A DNA stretch of 64,000 nt. Source: Floccularia luteovirens. Lineage: Eukaryota > Basidiomycota > Agaricomycetes > Agaricales > Squamanitaceae. The position numbers and the translations under genes were made by a program. Where the stretch lies: assembly GCA_009739215.1 (NCBI GenBank), contig VSJF01000004.1:2170001-2234000 (forward strand), given 5' to 3'. Positions 1-11,300 of this stretch are shown here, one piece after another. Each line of letters begins with the position of its first letter. Position 1 is the stretch's first letter. The notes beneath the pieces are model-generated. The model saw only the letters and a list, made by a program, of their open reading frames with translations. It was not told where the DNA came from and did not search any database.

Positions 1-1070
1 TACCGTTACACTTCGAGGGCCCCTAACTGTGCACGTAATCCTCACCGCTCAACATCCGCCGTCAAGTACCCCTTCAACACAAACACCACAATCACAATAC
101 CTATTGAAGTTTGAAGAATTCCAATTTGATGCAAACTTCCATGATAAGTATATCGCTTTGGAATCAATCACGGGGCCAAGGTCCATCGAGGCACCTATTA
201 CACCACGAACGCGGAATGCGCCGACACCAACATCGACTGGCACTATCACACAACAGCAACAACGGGAAGAAGATAAGAAATGGGAGGAGCCCAGAGTCCT
301 TATTGAAAAAGCATCACTACCTGGGGAACCTGTGAACGCATTTGGAATTCCCCAAGCGACGATGCGATGTTTAGAAGTATTTGTTTATTTTCTTACTCAA
401 TTGTTGATCGGTTCTGAACAAGTTTCCTACAGCTCGCAGAAAGTGTGGGGGCCATGGCAGATCTCATAGCATTCTCAAATGAAGCAAAACTCGGACCCAT
501 GGGTAAGTTGGTATCATAATTGCCACCACTGGTATTCTTATTTGTTCATCAGATTCCCTGACTCAATTTGCACGCAACCTACGCGATTCACAATCCCTGA
601 GCTCGAATATTCAACCACCAATGATCAACGGCTCAAACAGCAGCATCATCTCCCATCTTTCACACCCATTTCATCCCTTTCCAACCACTAATGGAGTAAC
701 AGCCTCGCCAGCGGTCACCTTATACTCAAACGAACCAATATATGGAACAAACTCAAATGAAGCACCGCCTCCCCAATCAGTGAACTCACCACAAAATACA
801 CCGTCATCCGCGGTAAATTCGCCTCAAAAGCAACACAAAACAATTACTCAGTCGGCGCAGGGGAGCTCATCGTCTACTGCGACGTCGGTGACAGCGTCGT
901 CACCTACAGTATCAACTGGTGCGGCGACGAACACGCCTGCGCTCTCGAATGCGTCACTAAAACGCAAACAGGCATCTGAAACAGCATCGCCGACGACGTC
1001 AAATGCCGAACAACCCCCACATAAGCGGCTAACACGTACTAAACGAGGGCGAACACAAGGCGGCACATAA
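1..1070 (+). CDS. LIM-domain-binding (LDB/SEUSS-like) protein, C-terminal part only
   Basis: The 5' end lies outside the window; the frame is already open at base 2. Three exons fit: 1-376, 433-502 and 553-1070 (stop 1068-1070), with GT-AG introns at 377-432 and 503-552. The joined protein has a conserved-looking block (FDANFHDKYIALES, then VNAFGIPQATMRCLELAESV and GAMADLIAFSNEAKLGPMDS) followed by a long Ser/Thr/Asn/Gln-rich tail that ends in a basic stretch (KRLTRTKRGR) typical of a nuclear signal. I recognise the block as like the C-terminal part of fungal LIM-domain-binding/Mfg1-type transcriptional adaptors, which bridge DNA-bound factors. The assignment rests on pattern memory, and the diagnostic dimerisation domain would be upstream of this window, so it is moderate only. 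Confidence 0.55.
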
Positions 1071-1685
1071 CATCCATTTCATCAAACGATGATTTTGCAA
1101 ACAAAAAACTACATTCGATGTCAATTCTGGCCCAAATTCCGAAACCCTCCCTATCGCATCTTGCTGTCCATTTTGTGCTAAGACCCGAAATTTCCGGCAT
1201 CCCTTAATTTTTTCTTTTTTCTTTCTTCGTGCTCTTTGTTTTGTTTTATTTTGCATAGATTGTACCTTACATCCTTTTTATCTATACACATGGATCTCTT
1301 TCAGGAGACAATATGTTTTATAACTGAAATATTTATTTTTTTTGCTTGTACTTGTAACACCGAATATATTCCGCAGCTTCTGCTCCTCTTTTGGTTGTCT
1401 ATAACCAAATTTAGGTTCCGTGTTGTGTGGAACATTGTCCAAAGAGCTAGATTTGAGCAAAACCCTTTGGTTATTATGTTATTGTCAAAGGGAGATACTG
1501 CGTCTCATGGATTATAGATAGCCAAAAAGGGCCGAAATTGGGGTGCCGATAGAGCACATGATCAACCATGATGGCGGTGTATCTATCCTACTGTTCACAT
1601 GGCTAATATGATACAATTTATACCGTTCCCCTAAGCAAAGCAAGAACAGGCGCAAATAAGGTATACTAGAACGCACTAAACGGGA

Positions 1686-4600
1686 TCAGGATTGAGGGAT
1701 GTCATGGGCAAAGTCACATTGATCGCCGTATTTGCATCTGTTAATTCCGGAGGTAACATCAGTCTCCGTCTCATTTTTAGACATTTTTAGATTCAATGCT
1801 CGCCTTCCTGCTGCAAAGAAACTGCATGGCTTTTTATTACGTTTATATCCATCATCGCCACCTCGTCCTCGTCCACGGCCCCGTCCCCGCCCCCGTCCCC
1901 TACCAATTTCTCCCCCCCAACGTGTCTGATCAACACCATCATCATGGTACTGTGATCCTCCGTAATCTGCCGAATATTGGTTAACGTTCGGCCATCCCTG
2001 TTCCATGTCACCGCCACCGCCGCCATATCCCGTAACCTGCCCAAATTGGCCAAGTCCCGGCGTCGCCGAAAGTTGTTGCAGAAGTTGTTGCAACTGCTCA
2101 GACGGCAGTGATTGTACAGCAGCTAAAGTAGCACTGGGGTCAAGCCCCATTGCTTTTAAATCCACGCCAGGCGCAAATGATGCTCCATCCAACGTAGTAT
2201 CCATATTTCCCATCGCAAGCTGACCTACAAGATCCGCGACCGAGGCCGATTGCGTTGCAGGTAACGCCGGCTCTCCATTCCAAAATAAGGAATCAACTTC
2301 CGAACTAGAAACCATGATTTTAACATCCTTGTCAACCTCCTCCTCTGATATCACGTTTTCTGGTTCAGCCGGTGAGTCGGGGATGTGTGCTGTTGACATA
2401 TACAGTGCCCCCAGAGCAGTTTGTTCGCGCTGCTCCTGCGTAACCTTCTCTTCGCTCGCTTCCCCGCGAGGCCGCACCTCAAATTCTGTTGGCATTTCGA
2501 TAACTATTATCGACGACCATTAGTCGGTCATTTGTATACAATTTTTTTCGTGTGCTTACGCAGTGGTTCAGTCCAATCAGCTGTTTCTTCAAACAAGTGT
2601 GCATGGAGCGCTGCTCCTTCTCCTCGATCGAGATCCCGCAGACTGTGTGACATTTGTACACCCTGAATGAAGAAAAAAAGCATTTCGCAAAAGCGACAAG
2701 AAAAACATCAATGTACAGTACGAAAACCATAAAAGAATAGCGTAGCTGACATCTACAGGATCATCATCATAGATAGCTTTCTCGATCAAGCGTATCGACT
2801 CAAGCTTGCCATCTGCAGCCCAGGTTACTGACTTCTTTGGCTTACCATTCTTGGTCAGACTAGTTTGCGTTGGTGTACTAGTAACTGGCGGAGGCGTAGG
2901 TGCCGCAGGTGAATCCTTCCGCCCTTTGGCCATAGACTTCAGCGCCTCTTGAAATGGATCTATTGAAGATGGTTGAGCAATATTTGCGTCATCTTTTTTG
3001 ACCTGTGACACAGGTGCCTTCTTAAAAGTCGGTAGTTTTGGCTTTGGTTTAGGTGCAGAAAAGAAAGACGAATCCGATTTGGCATCTTTCACAGCAGTCA
3101 CCACTGTTTTTACTTCCTTTTTTACGACAGTTGCAGGTTTTGCAGATGATGCATTCCCCACAGCAGGCTTCTTTTGCGGAGGTAGTAGTTTCGTCGCTGG
3201 AGAATCAACTGTTTTCCGTTTTTTTGACTTCACATCTAACGCAAACAGTCATTTATTGCTTTATATTTAAAATTCGGACTGACATGACCCACCCTCTGTA
3301 ACTTCTCTATCAGGGGCCTTGGACGTCCCTTCTGCACTAGAAACCATGTGACGCCATCTTCGTTCGACATTCGAAGCCATGTCCTTGATCGCTGTGATTC
3401 GCAAGAGAAAAATACAATAAGTTAGATACATGATTTTATTATACGTAACTCAATCCTTCAAGCAAAATGCTTGCTCGAATTTTAAAAAATAAGATAGAAG
3501 ATAGAAGACCGTTATTTCGAACTCAGATGGGCATCAAAAGACATGGGTGGAATTTGACGATGGAAGCCTGGTAGTTAGGAGCCAAATTGAAGAAACCTCA
3601 CCTGGGGTTGGCGGATCTTTTACCAGCTTTACAACTATTTTTCCGAGCTTGGAGATCTTAAGGGACTCAAGGGTGAGCGGTAGTCGATCGATAATCTGAT
3701 AGCATATAAGGAGGTATTAACGGGACACATGATTGTACACTTACATGCAACAGTGGCATGATTGTCTCTACAAGAGACGAGTCATTTTTTGAACCATAAG
3801 CGGCCTTTAACCATTCCCGAGTTATGTCTACAGCAGTCGAATTCTCAGACCAGGCACGAAAGTAATGGTTACCTGCACCATCTCTTATCTTTGTCAATAT
3901 CTCTAGTCGGGTGGTGGCATCCACTTCTTGAGAACCATATTCAAATATTCGGTCAACTAAAGTATTGACGGCCTGAGCGCCGGTAAAAGCAGATGACTGT
4001 AACAAAGGTTTAATGGAAGTCAAAAACTGTTGTTTCCGTTCTTGAGGTGATGGTCCTTGTGGAACCTGTGATGTTGAAGCCGTGGGAGAAGCCTGCGAAA
4101 AATAGGGTGACATTGGCGAAGTCATCAGTCCAGCCGCAGATGCATGTAGAGCTTGAGGAGAAAGAGTTCCTTGTGGAGATGCATGTTGCTGCCTATAATA
4201 TGGGGATGCCGTATACGGGAGGATATGTTGGGTGTACTGGTACTGTGGTCGTTGTGATGGTTGAGATGACTGCGAAGGGAAAGTGGTCGCTGTTTGTGTG
4301 AATTGTTGTTGTATATTATTTGACGTTGAGCCGTTCATGGAAGTTAGGGAAGGACTATAAACGCATTTAGGATCATTCCACACTATAAAAAATACAATAC
4401 AAGACATACTCGATATTTAGATGTTGATGCTGCAGTGTCGGGGAATGCTGTGGCTGTGGCTGCGCCTGTGATTGCATTTGCTGTTGCGAGACCTGCTGCT
4501 GCTGACCCTGTTGCGACTGTTGTTGATGAGTCTGTTGCTGGGACTGAGACGATGACGAGGAAGAGGACGAGCTAGTGGCTCCATTCAAGCTTGAATAATT

Positions 4601-5049
4601 AGACAATGGCACATGGGATTGATTCGTCCAAGAGTTGCTGTACGACATGGTTGGATATGTTGTTTGCATAAAGTAATTTCCGGGATGAAAGGGAGCATAG
4701 AATGTATGGGGCGAAGATGACAAGATGGAGGTGGATGATGTAGGACCTAGTTAAGCGATTAGGGATCAGTACCAGGCAAAGAAAATTAGATGCGCAGAAC
4801 GTTGTGCACGATGAATAACGCACCAGAAAGGTCGCCCAAAGTCGTGAAATCGCTCATTTCCAAACCAGATGAACCAGCGGTAGGCGAAGAGACGCCGACA
4901 GCCCCGGTTTGGGAAAGTGAGGTAGGCCGGTCCTTTACCCAGTCATCACCTAGTGACGACGACACTCTAGCATCATGCTGAACATGCTGTTGAGTGTCTG
5001 ACAACAACTGAGGTTGATGTAACCACTGAGGGTACAAAGTGGGGTCCAT
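1686..5049 (-). CDS. PNUTS: PNUTS/Ppn1-like protein phosphatase 1 regulatory subunit
   Basis: Nine exons join in frame to about 899 aa: 5049-4824, 4746-4410, 4354-3745, 3695-3602, 3391-3293, 3235-2757 (or 2751), 2662-2560, 2503-1804, 1737-1686. Order of parts: a disordered Gln/Ser-rich front; a TFIIS N-terminal (LW) domain around residues 290-430, with the helix RLPLTLESLKISKLGK and the RRWRHMV end; a PP1-docking RVxF-type motif (KKSVTWA); a conserved acidic segment DLDRGEGAALHAHLFEE; Gly-Arg repeats; and a terminal CCCH zinc finger (C-x7-C-x5-C-x3-H). This domain order is that of vertebrate PNUTS (PPP1R10) and fission yeast Ppn1, which carry PP1 to the RNA polymerase II cleavage/termination machinery in the nucleus. 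The last intron (1803-1738) starts with GC instead of GT. The gene is divergent from the HMG-box gene. Confidence 0.88.
1738..1803 (-). other. GC-AG intron inside the CCCH zinc finger of the PNUTS gene
   Basis: Minus-strand sequence reads AAG then GCGAGC, and ends AACAG before TGCAAATAC. Removing these 66 bases gives C-SFFAAGR-C-KYGDQ-C-DFA-H, a proper CCCH finger. Keeping them leaves an open frame that puts 22 residues between the first and second cysteine. The GC donor is inferred from the restored zinc finger, not proven. Confidence 0.6.
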
Positions 5050-5394
5050 AGCGACTTTCTCTTTTTTTTATCGGGGGCTCAATGGTTTGTGTAAGAAACT
5101 ATTAACGGCTTATTGGGACTTGAAAGTTGGTCCACGACAGCACCTGTCCGCTACCGACACGCTCAACAGGCGTTGCTGGGAGTGAATAGAACACCTTGTC
5201 AGTGGTCTGCGCGGTCTGCAGAGTCGTTGAGGCCTGGAGTTGGTAGGCAGAAGAGATATTGAATTGATAGTCCGATTTAGAGTCCGCTATTCCCACGGGG
5301 TAAGTGAGACAAATGAATTGAGAAAAAGGAAGAATCAACATTGAAAAAAAGCCAACCCAAGGCTGATTTCTCTCCAATTTTATTATTCACTAAC
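5050..5394. promoter_or_regulatory. Divergent intergenic region between PNUTS and the HMG-box gene
   Basis: These 345 bases lie head to head between the PNUTS start (5049, minus) and the HMG-box start (5395, plus), so they should hold both promoters. I see no clear TATA box or recognisable operator. The short minus-strand open frame here (down to 5102) has no start context or recognisable product. Confidence 0.5.
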
Positions 5395-6427
5395 ATGTCG
5401 GATATCACATCCTCTTTTGATTTTCACAAAACTCAGGTTTCTCTTTTCTTTTATTTATTCTCCCTCATCTTTCTAATCATTGTCTAGCTCGCTCTTAGTC
5501 TCAATGCTGTCGCAGATTCCATGCGCGCTTGTGCCGACATGGTCGACTCTTTTGCAAACTTGGTCAATAGCTCAAATCTTGCTTCAGATGCTTTACAAGG
5601 TATCTCCATCAATCGTCACCACGTCGCGTTTTTCTAATCCCTCGCTAGTCGATGGGATAACCAAAGGCAAACGCAAAGCAGCCACATCTCCAGAAGAGGG
5701 CGAAGGTGCCAAAAAGCGTAAACGAAATACTAAACCCAAGGACCCAAACGCGCCTAAACGCCCCGCGTCCTCCTATATCATGTTCCAGAACGAAGTTCGC
5801 AAAGCTATCAAGGAACAACATCCGGACATAACCAATGCCGAGCTCATGGCGATGATTGCAGAACAATGGAGGAATATGTCCGATGAAAAGAAAGAGGTGA
5901 GCCACTAACGCTTCTGATTCCTAATCCACTACTCATTATCTTCTGTACGCGACAGACATATAATCAGGCCATGAAACATGCAAAGGAACAATACTCTCAA
6001 GAAAAAGCGGCCTACGATAACCGCTCGCCTGAAGAGGTAGAAGCTGCAAATGCTGCCACTGCCGCCGCTGCTGCCGTATGATCTTTCACCGTGATCCGAG
6101 TTGTTGCCTTTTCTGAGTTGATCCTTCTAGCTGAAGAAGTCCAAACCAAAAGCTCGCGCACAAAAAGCGGCCACAGCCACACCATCAAGTCCAGCCATAC
6201 CAGCTCGTCCTCCGCCACTGGCTCAAGCCACATCACCTAGCGCAAGCTCAGATGTCTCGGATGATGAAGAGGAAGATGAGGACGAAGAAGAGGAAGTCCA
6301 CCGCGAAAAAGAAACAGATGGTGATTCAGATTCCAGCGAAGAGGAAGAACAACCGGCACCGAAGAAAGGACGAACAGTCACAGGTGTGACCAAGCCAGCA
6401 TCGCGGAAAGCAGCTAGAAAAGCTTAG
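5395..6427 (+). CDS. HMG-box chromatin protein
   Basis: Five exons join in frame: 5395-5436, 5488-5599, 5649-5896, 5956-6075, 6131-6427, giving 272 aa. The N-terminal 50 residues form a helical stretch (LALSLNAVADSMRACADMVD). A basic linker leads into one HMG box (about residues 80-160) with the hallmark PKDPNAPKRPASSYIMF, EQWRNMSDEKKE and the third helix reaching YNQAMKHAKEQY. After an Ala-rich linker comes a long Asp/Glu tail, then a short basic end. HMG-box proteins of this layout bend DNA and loosen chromatin; the acidic tail usually tempers DNA binding. One box plus the N-terminal helix resembles Nhp6/Hmo1-type factors, but I cannot say which ortholog it is. Confidence 0.85.
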
Positions 6428-6778
6428 GAAAGTTCGTTACGAGATAACTGTCAGATTTTTTAAGGAAGCAATCCTATGTTTGGTATACGGGTCTTTCTAG
6501 TATTCTATTCAGCACTTAATTCTCTCTTCCGTCTTGGTTTTTTTTTATTAAATCGGACGTTTATGTTGTTGTTCTATACTCTTCAGAGGTGTCACGATTA
6601 TTGTTGCTTTTGGCACCCATAATTCTAATCTTATCATGATCTTATTTCTTTCGGCCGTACGAATTGCCGATGCATGCTGCGTGATGCTGTGGACTTACTT
6701 ATCTAGGTATTACCAATTAAATTAAATGAGCTTGATTTGCTGTTGCGAACTATCAAACTCTTTCTCTCTACAACTACA
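6428..6778. other. Intergenic: HMG-box 3' region and WW-gene promoter
   Basis: The 351 bases begin with T-rich 3' untranslated sequence. A pyrimidine-rich stretch (TTTCTCTCTAC) sits just before the WW-gene ATG. No other element recognised. Confidence 0.4.
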
Positions 6779-7724
6779 ATGTCGAGTGGTCCCCCGTCTT
6801 ACGAATCTCAGTCAAATCCAGATACAAGGCCTCTTCCTCAAGGTTGGATAACACAATTCGATCAAAAGTGAGTCGTGCAGACGCTTATCACGATCTCTGC
6901 CTGACAATTTTCCTTGTAGTTATAAAGCCTGGTAAGATCATCTATACGCAAAGCAATGTCCGCTGTACTAATCAAAGAAATAGGTTTTATGTGAACACAC
7001 TAGTGCAACCCCCAGTAACCACCTGGATCCACCCTCTGGGAGCCCCTCCTCCCGTAAATTCTCCCCCTCCTGGCCAATACGCCCCTCCAGCGGGATCGCC
7101 ACCGCCAAATAATCCAGGTTACAACCAATCTCCTAGTCCTGGATATGGATATAACAACACTGGCTACAATGGGGGAGGAGGTTACCCACAACAGCAGTAT
7201 GGTGGCGGTGGTGGTTACCCTGGTTCTCAAGGGGGCTATGGGACACCAAATCAGCAACAGGGCAACTGGCAATCAAGTCCCCCCCCTCAACAGTCCGGTA
7301 AAGGTAATCCCAATGGCACTTGTAACGGTGGAATGTGACTAACCGCACTAATTTAGGTATGGGTGGCATGTTAGGAGGCTTGTTTGGTAGCAAGCCCAGT
7401 GGTAGCGGTGGCATGATGGGTGGTATGGGTGGTATGGGTGGAGGTGGATACCAACCTCAACCCCAAGTCGTTTACCAACAAGCCCAACCTAAGAAGTCCG
7501 GATTTGGTGCAGGAGGATTGGCTCTGGCTGGTCAGTATCAATAACTGTAAACCCTATATGGTTGTTAATTTATATTTATCAAGCTGGTGGTGGTTTGCTT
7601 GGAGGTATGCTACTTGAAGATGCTCTTGATGACGACAGTGAGTCTTTCCATTGTCCATATGTTGTGATACTCAGTATTTGTTCCAGACGGCGGTTTTGAC
7701 GATGACGGTGGTGGCGACTGGTGA
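6779..7724 (+). CDS. WW-domain protein with Gly/Pro/Tyr-rich tail
   Basis: Six exons: 6779-6867, 6920-6931 (only 12 bases), 6984-7303, 7357-7530, 7584-7637, 7687-7724, giving 228 aa. Residues about 16-50 form a WW domain: LPQGWITQFDQ, NYKAWFYVNT and TTWIHP carry the two tryptophans and the final proline. The rest is low complexity: a Pro-rich stretch, Gly-Gly-Tyr-Pro repeats, then MGGMLGGLFG and a Gly/Met-rich block, a short hydrophobic GAGGLALAGAGGGLLGGMLL segment, and an acidic end with a terminal Trp. WW domains bind Pro-rich ligands. Small WW proteins with this Gly-rich tail are common in fungi, but I know no firm function. The hydrophobic Gly-rich segment could touch a membrane. Confidence 0.75.
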
Positions 7725-8362
7725 TCAACGCAGCCACTTCAATATAATGTCAGATGAAGTGGACAGAATATTGATTTTCTATTCTCGAGCTTTCTTTTCC
7801 TTTGGATTTCTTGTAATTCTCTGCTCTTGAACTTGAACTTGCAATACCATTTATCTTGTCTACCTAACAACTTCGATCAGCTCGGTCCGTTGAACAGTCT
7901 TATCAAACGAAGGTGACTGTTGCACAGTGATAACTGTCTCAGAAATATCTGCATGGGAAAAGCTCGGATCCTTTAATTGTAAAGTCGAGTCATTGAGTGA
8001 TCAGGTTATCTTTAGGGTGCCTGAATCCGTGGTTTGTCCGTCGAAGCGTGAAGTGACTCCAAGTAACGCCTATATGCACAGGTCGACCCGTAGTTATTTC
8101 GTGGTAAGTTGATTTCTTTTACTACATTGCATCTCTAACTACGTCCGACAAACTGATTGGAATGCAGTGTGTCAGATTTTGGATTTTCCTGTAAATGAAA
8201 TACAAAAGATTATTTTTGTTGCTGTTACATTCAAATTCACGCACACGTGACATTGATGTGAATCAGTCACACTAATTTAATGTCACGCGTTGGAGAAAAA
8301 CAAAAACTTCTTTCTTGCTCGCCCAAGACGCGCCAAAAGCCCTCAGGCCCCTTTTCCTCAAT
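7725..8362. other. Intergenic between the WW gene and RAD16
   Basis: 638 bases holding the WW-gene 3' region and the RAD16 promoter. I see no coding pattern with splice logic and no RNA gene. Confidence 0.4.
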
Positions 8363-11300
8363 ATGACGAGGGTAACTCGCCGGTCAGCTCGCAACTTGCA
8401 AGTTGACACTGCAAGTGAAACCCCTTCGACGGCAATATCTTCTGTTTTCAGCTCCAGAAAAGCTTCAGTTGCAACTGACGCTGAAACTTCAGTCACATCT
8501 GAGTTCGAGAATGAGGATGATGTGAAAGTGATTGCCAAGGATGAAAACGTTGCAGCCTCCATCAAAACTGCATCTAAACGTGCAGAAAGCAACAAGTCAT
8601 TGGAAGATAATTCAAGTGATGAGCCCCTGGTAACCAAGCGCCGAATGCTTTCAAGGTCCATGTATGTGGAAGTCCAGCCTTTCAACTTAGGTCAAAGGAA
8701 TGCGAAAGGGAAAGAGAAGGCCAAGGTATTGTGTTGCCGCACTTTTTTGTTCTGGTTTCTTATCGACACACGCACAACATAGGAGTTTTACGGAACTCCA
8801 AATACCATGAACAAAAGGAAAAGAAAGGCCCAAGATCTCCAGGCATCACCAACAAGTGATCCTCCCTTAGAAGACCTATCAAGTGAAGAAGTTGAATATG
8901 ACGAATCAGACGATAGTGGCTCTGAGTTCGTTGTTTCTGCAGAAGACAACGAAGAAGATGAGGAAACCATGATGAGTGCAGCAATAGAGATGTCAATTGA
9001 GACCTCACGTCTTTCTGCAAACGCTGCCAGTTCTTCGTCCATGAAATTACCTGTGCCCAACCCTGATGCTGTTCTACGAGCGGCTGCAGCTGAACGCCGT
9101 CTTGCACGCAAGAATGAGGTTATCGATGTCGACGGATTCATTTTACCCAGCGACACAAGTGAATCGTCTTCGGAAGATGAGCCACTCATTAAGACCAAGT
9201 CACCTCGCAAAGTCCAGAATAAGAACAAGGCTCCTAGAAAAATGACGTTGTCTGAATTACAGGAAGAGACGTCGTGAAGAGAAACTAAAGGATAATGAGG
9301 GTCGACGCGCAATCAAGAAAGCACAAAGAGAATTACAAGATAAGCTCGGAAGAAAACTGACACATGTAGGCTCTCCTGTATCTTCTATCTATCAAATCTG
9401 AACCTGGAGAAACAGGCTGAAAGAACCACTTTGCTACTTCACCGACACCACCCATCTTTGAAAGATGTTTGGGGTGATCTTGAAAAGAAAATAGCTATAG
9501 TCACGCCCATTAAGGCGGCTCAGCCTGCGAACCTTAAGCTTACACTACTTCCCTTTCAACAAGAGAGTCTTCATTGGATGTCAACTCAGGAGAAAGGAAT
9601 CTGGCGTGGTGGAATGCTCGCAGTAAGTTACACCCACTACATCTAACAGAGCCAAACTCATAAAGGCTATATCCACCAGGACGAAATGGGGTAGGCTCCA
9701 ATCACTATGATTTGAATGTTAGAGTGCTGATGATGTATAGTATGGGTAAAACGATCCAAATGATTGCTTTAATGGTCACAAGTGGACAAAAACCCAACTT
9801 GATCATTGCGTAAGTCAACATAATTTCTAGTACCCACCTTACCCTAACTCGAATCGATATTTGTTATGCAGTCCTACAGTTGCGGTTATGCAGTGGAGGA
9901 ATGAAATAGCCACTCATACCGATGGTCTTAAGGTTATCGTATGGCATGGTGCCTCTCGTGAATCAGACGTCAACCTTTTAAAGAAATGCGACGTCGTATG
10001 TGTCCATGTCACTCGATTGTACCAAAAATTTTATTCAATGAGTAATATAGGTATTATCGACGTATGCTATTCTAGAAAGGTGGGCACCACCTTATTACAT
10101 TCATTACTACATTATTCACCCGTATATTACTTACAGTTGCTTTCGAAAGCAAGAAAGCGGTTTTAAACGCAAAGGTCATATTATTAAAGAGAAATCCCCA
10201 CTTCACCAGATCAATTGGAGTCGAATTGTTGTGAGTATTGAGTCCCCCCCGTTTGAGTTGCTTGTTCTCACGTAATGAATAATATACAGCTCGACGAGGC
10301 GCACAACATCAAAGAGCGTTCTACCAACACTGCCAAGGCTGCCTTTGAATTACAAAGTGACTATAAGTGGTGTCTGTCTGGTACTCCTCTCCAGAACAGG
10401 GTGGGCGAGTTATATAGTCTCGTCAGGTTCCTTGGTGGAGACCCATTCTCCTACTACTTCTGTAAGGGTCCTTGTTTATAACTTCATATCAACCCGTTCT
10501 TATAACCGATCACGTTCTAGGTAAACAGTGTGACTGCAAGTCTTTGCATTGGAAATTCTCTGACAAGAAGAGTTGTGATGGTGTGTAAACGAGCAAACCC
10601 ACTTTTTTTGTGCTTTAATCCTACCTGCAGATTGTCATCATAGTCCAATGCAACACGTTTGTACACTCCGTCATGTCATTTGTCGTGATCCTAATGGTTG
10701 TATTTTGTGACTCAACAGACTTGCTTTTGGAATAATGAAATTCTCACGCCAATTCAGAAGAACGGAATGTCAGGCCCTGGGAAAGACGCTTTCAAGAAGC
10801 TCAAGATATTATTGGACCGAATGATGCTTCGTAGAACTAAGGTAAGAAAGATGTATCCAATAGTTTCAATGGAGATAACTTATTCTGGCTGCAATAGCTT
10901 CAAAAAGCAGATGATCTCGGTTTACCTCCTCGAACAGTTACTGTCAGGAGAGATTATTTCAGCCCCGAAGAAAAAGAACTTTATTTATCATTATTCTCTG
11001 ATGCTAAGCGTCAGTTCACGACATACCTGGACCAGGGAACTGTCTTGAACAGTGAGTTTCTTTTTAATACATAACCTGATTTGCTAATCGAAACCAATCT
11101 ACAGACTACTCAAACATTTTTAGTTTGTAAGTCAATTCATTAACGCCACGGGTGCCATAGTTATGATTATTGCCCAGGATTACTCGGATGAGACAAATGG
11201 CTTGTCATCCTGACCTTGTACTACGTAGTACCACCATCAAAAACAAGATCATCATGGAGGATGCTGGTGAAGCCACTGTCTGCCGCATTTGTAATGATAT

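Noticed and set aside
1732..1929. Plus-strand Pro/Arg-rich open frame.
   Set aside because: It is the mirror of the Gly-Arg repeats of the PNUTS gene on minus.
5395..5436. The HMG-box gene begins MSDIT, like the MSDIN start of mushroom cyclic-peptide precursors, and a prolyl oligopeptidase lies in the window.
   Set aside because: The codons continue into a normal HMG-box protein with no core peptide or conserved precursor tail; the likeness is chance.
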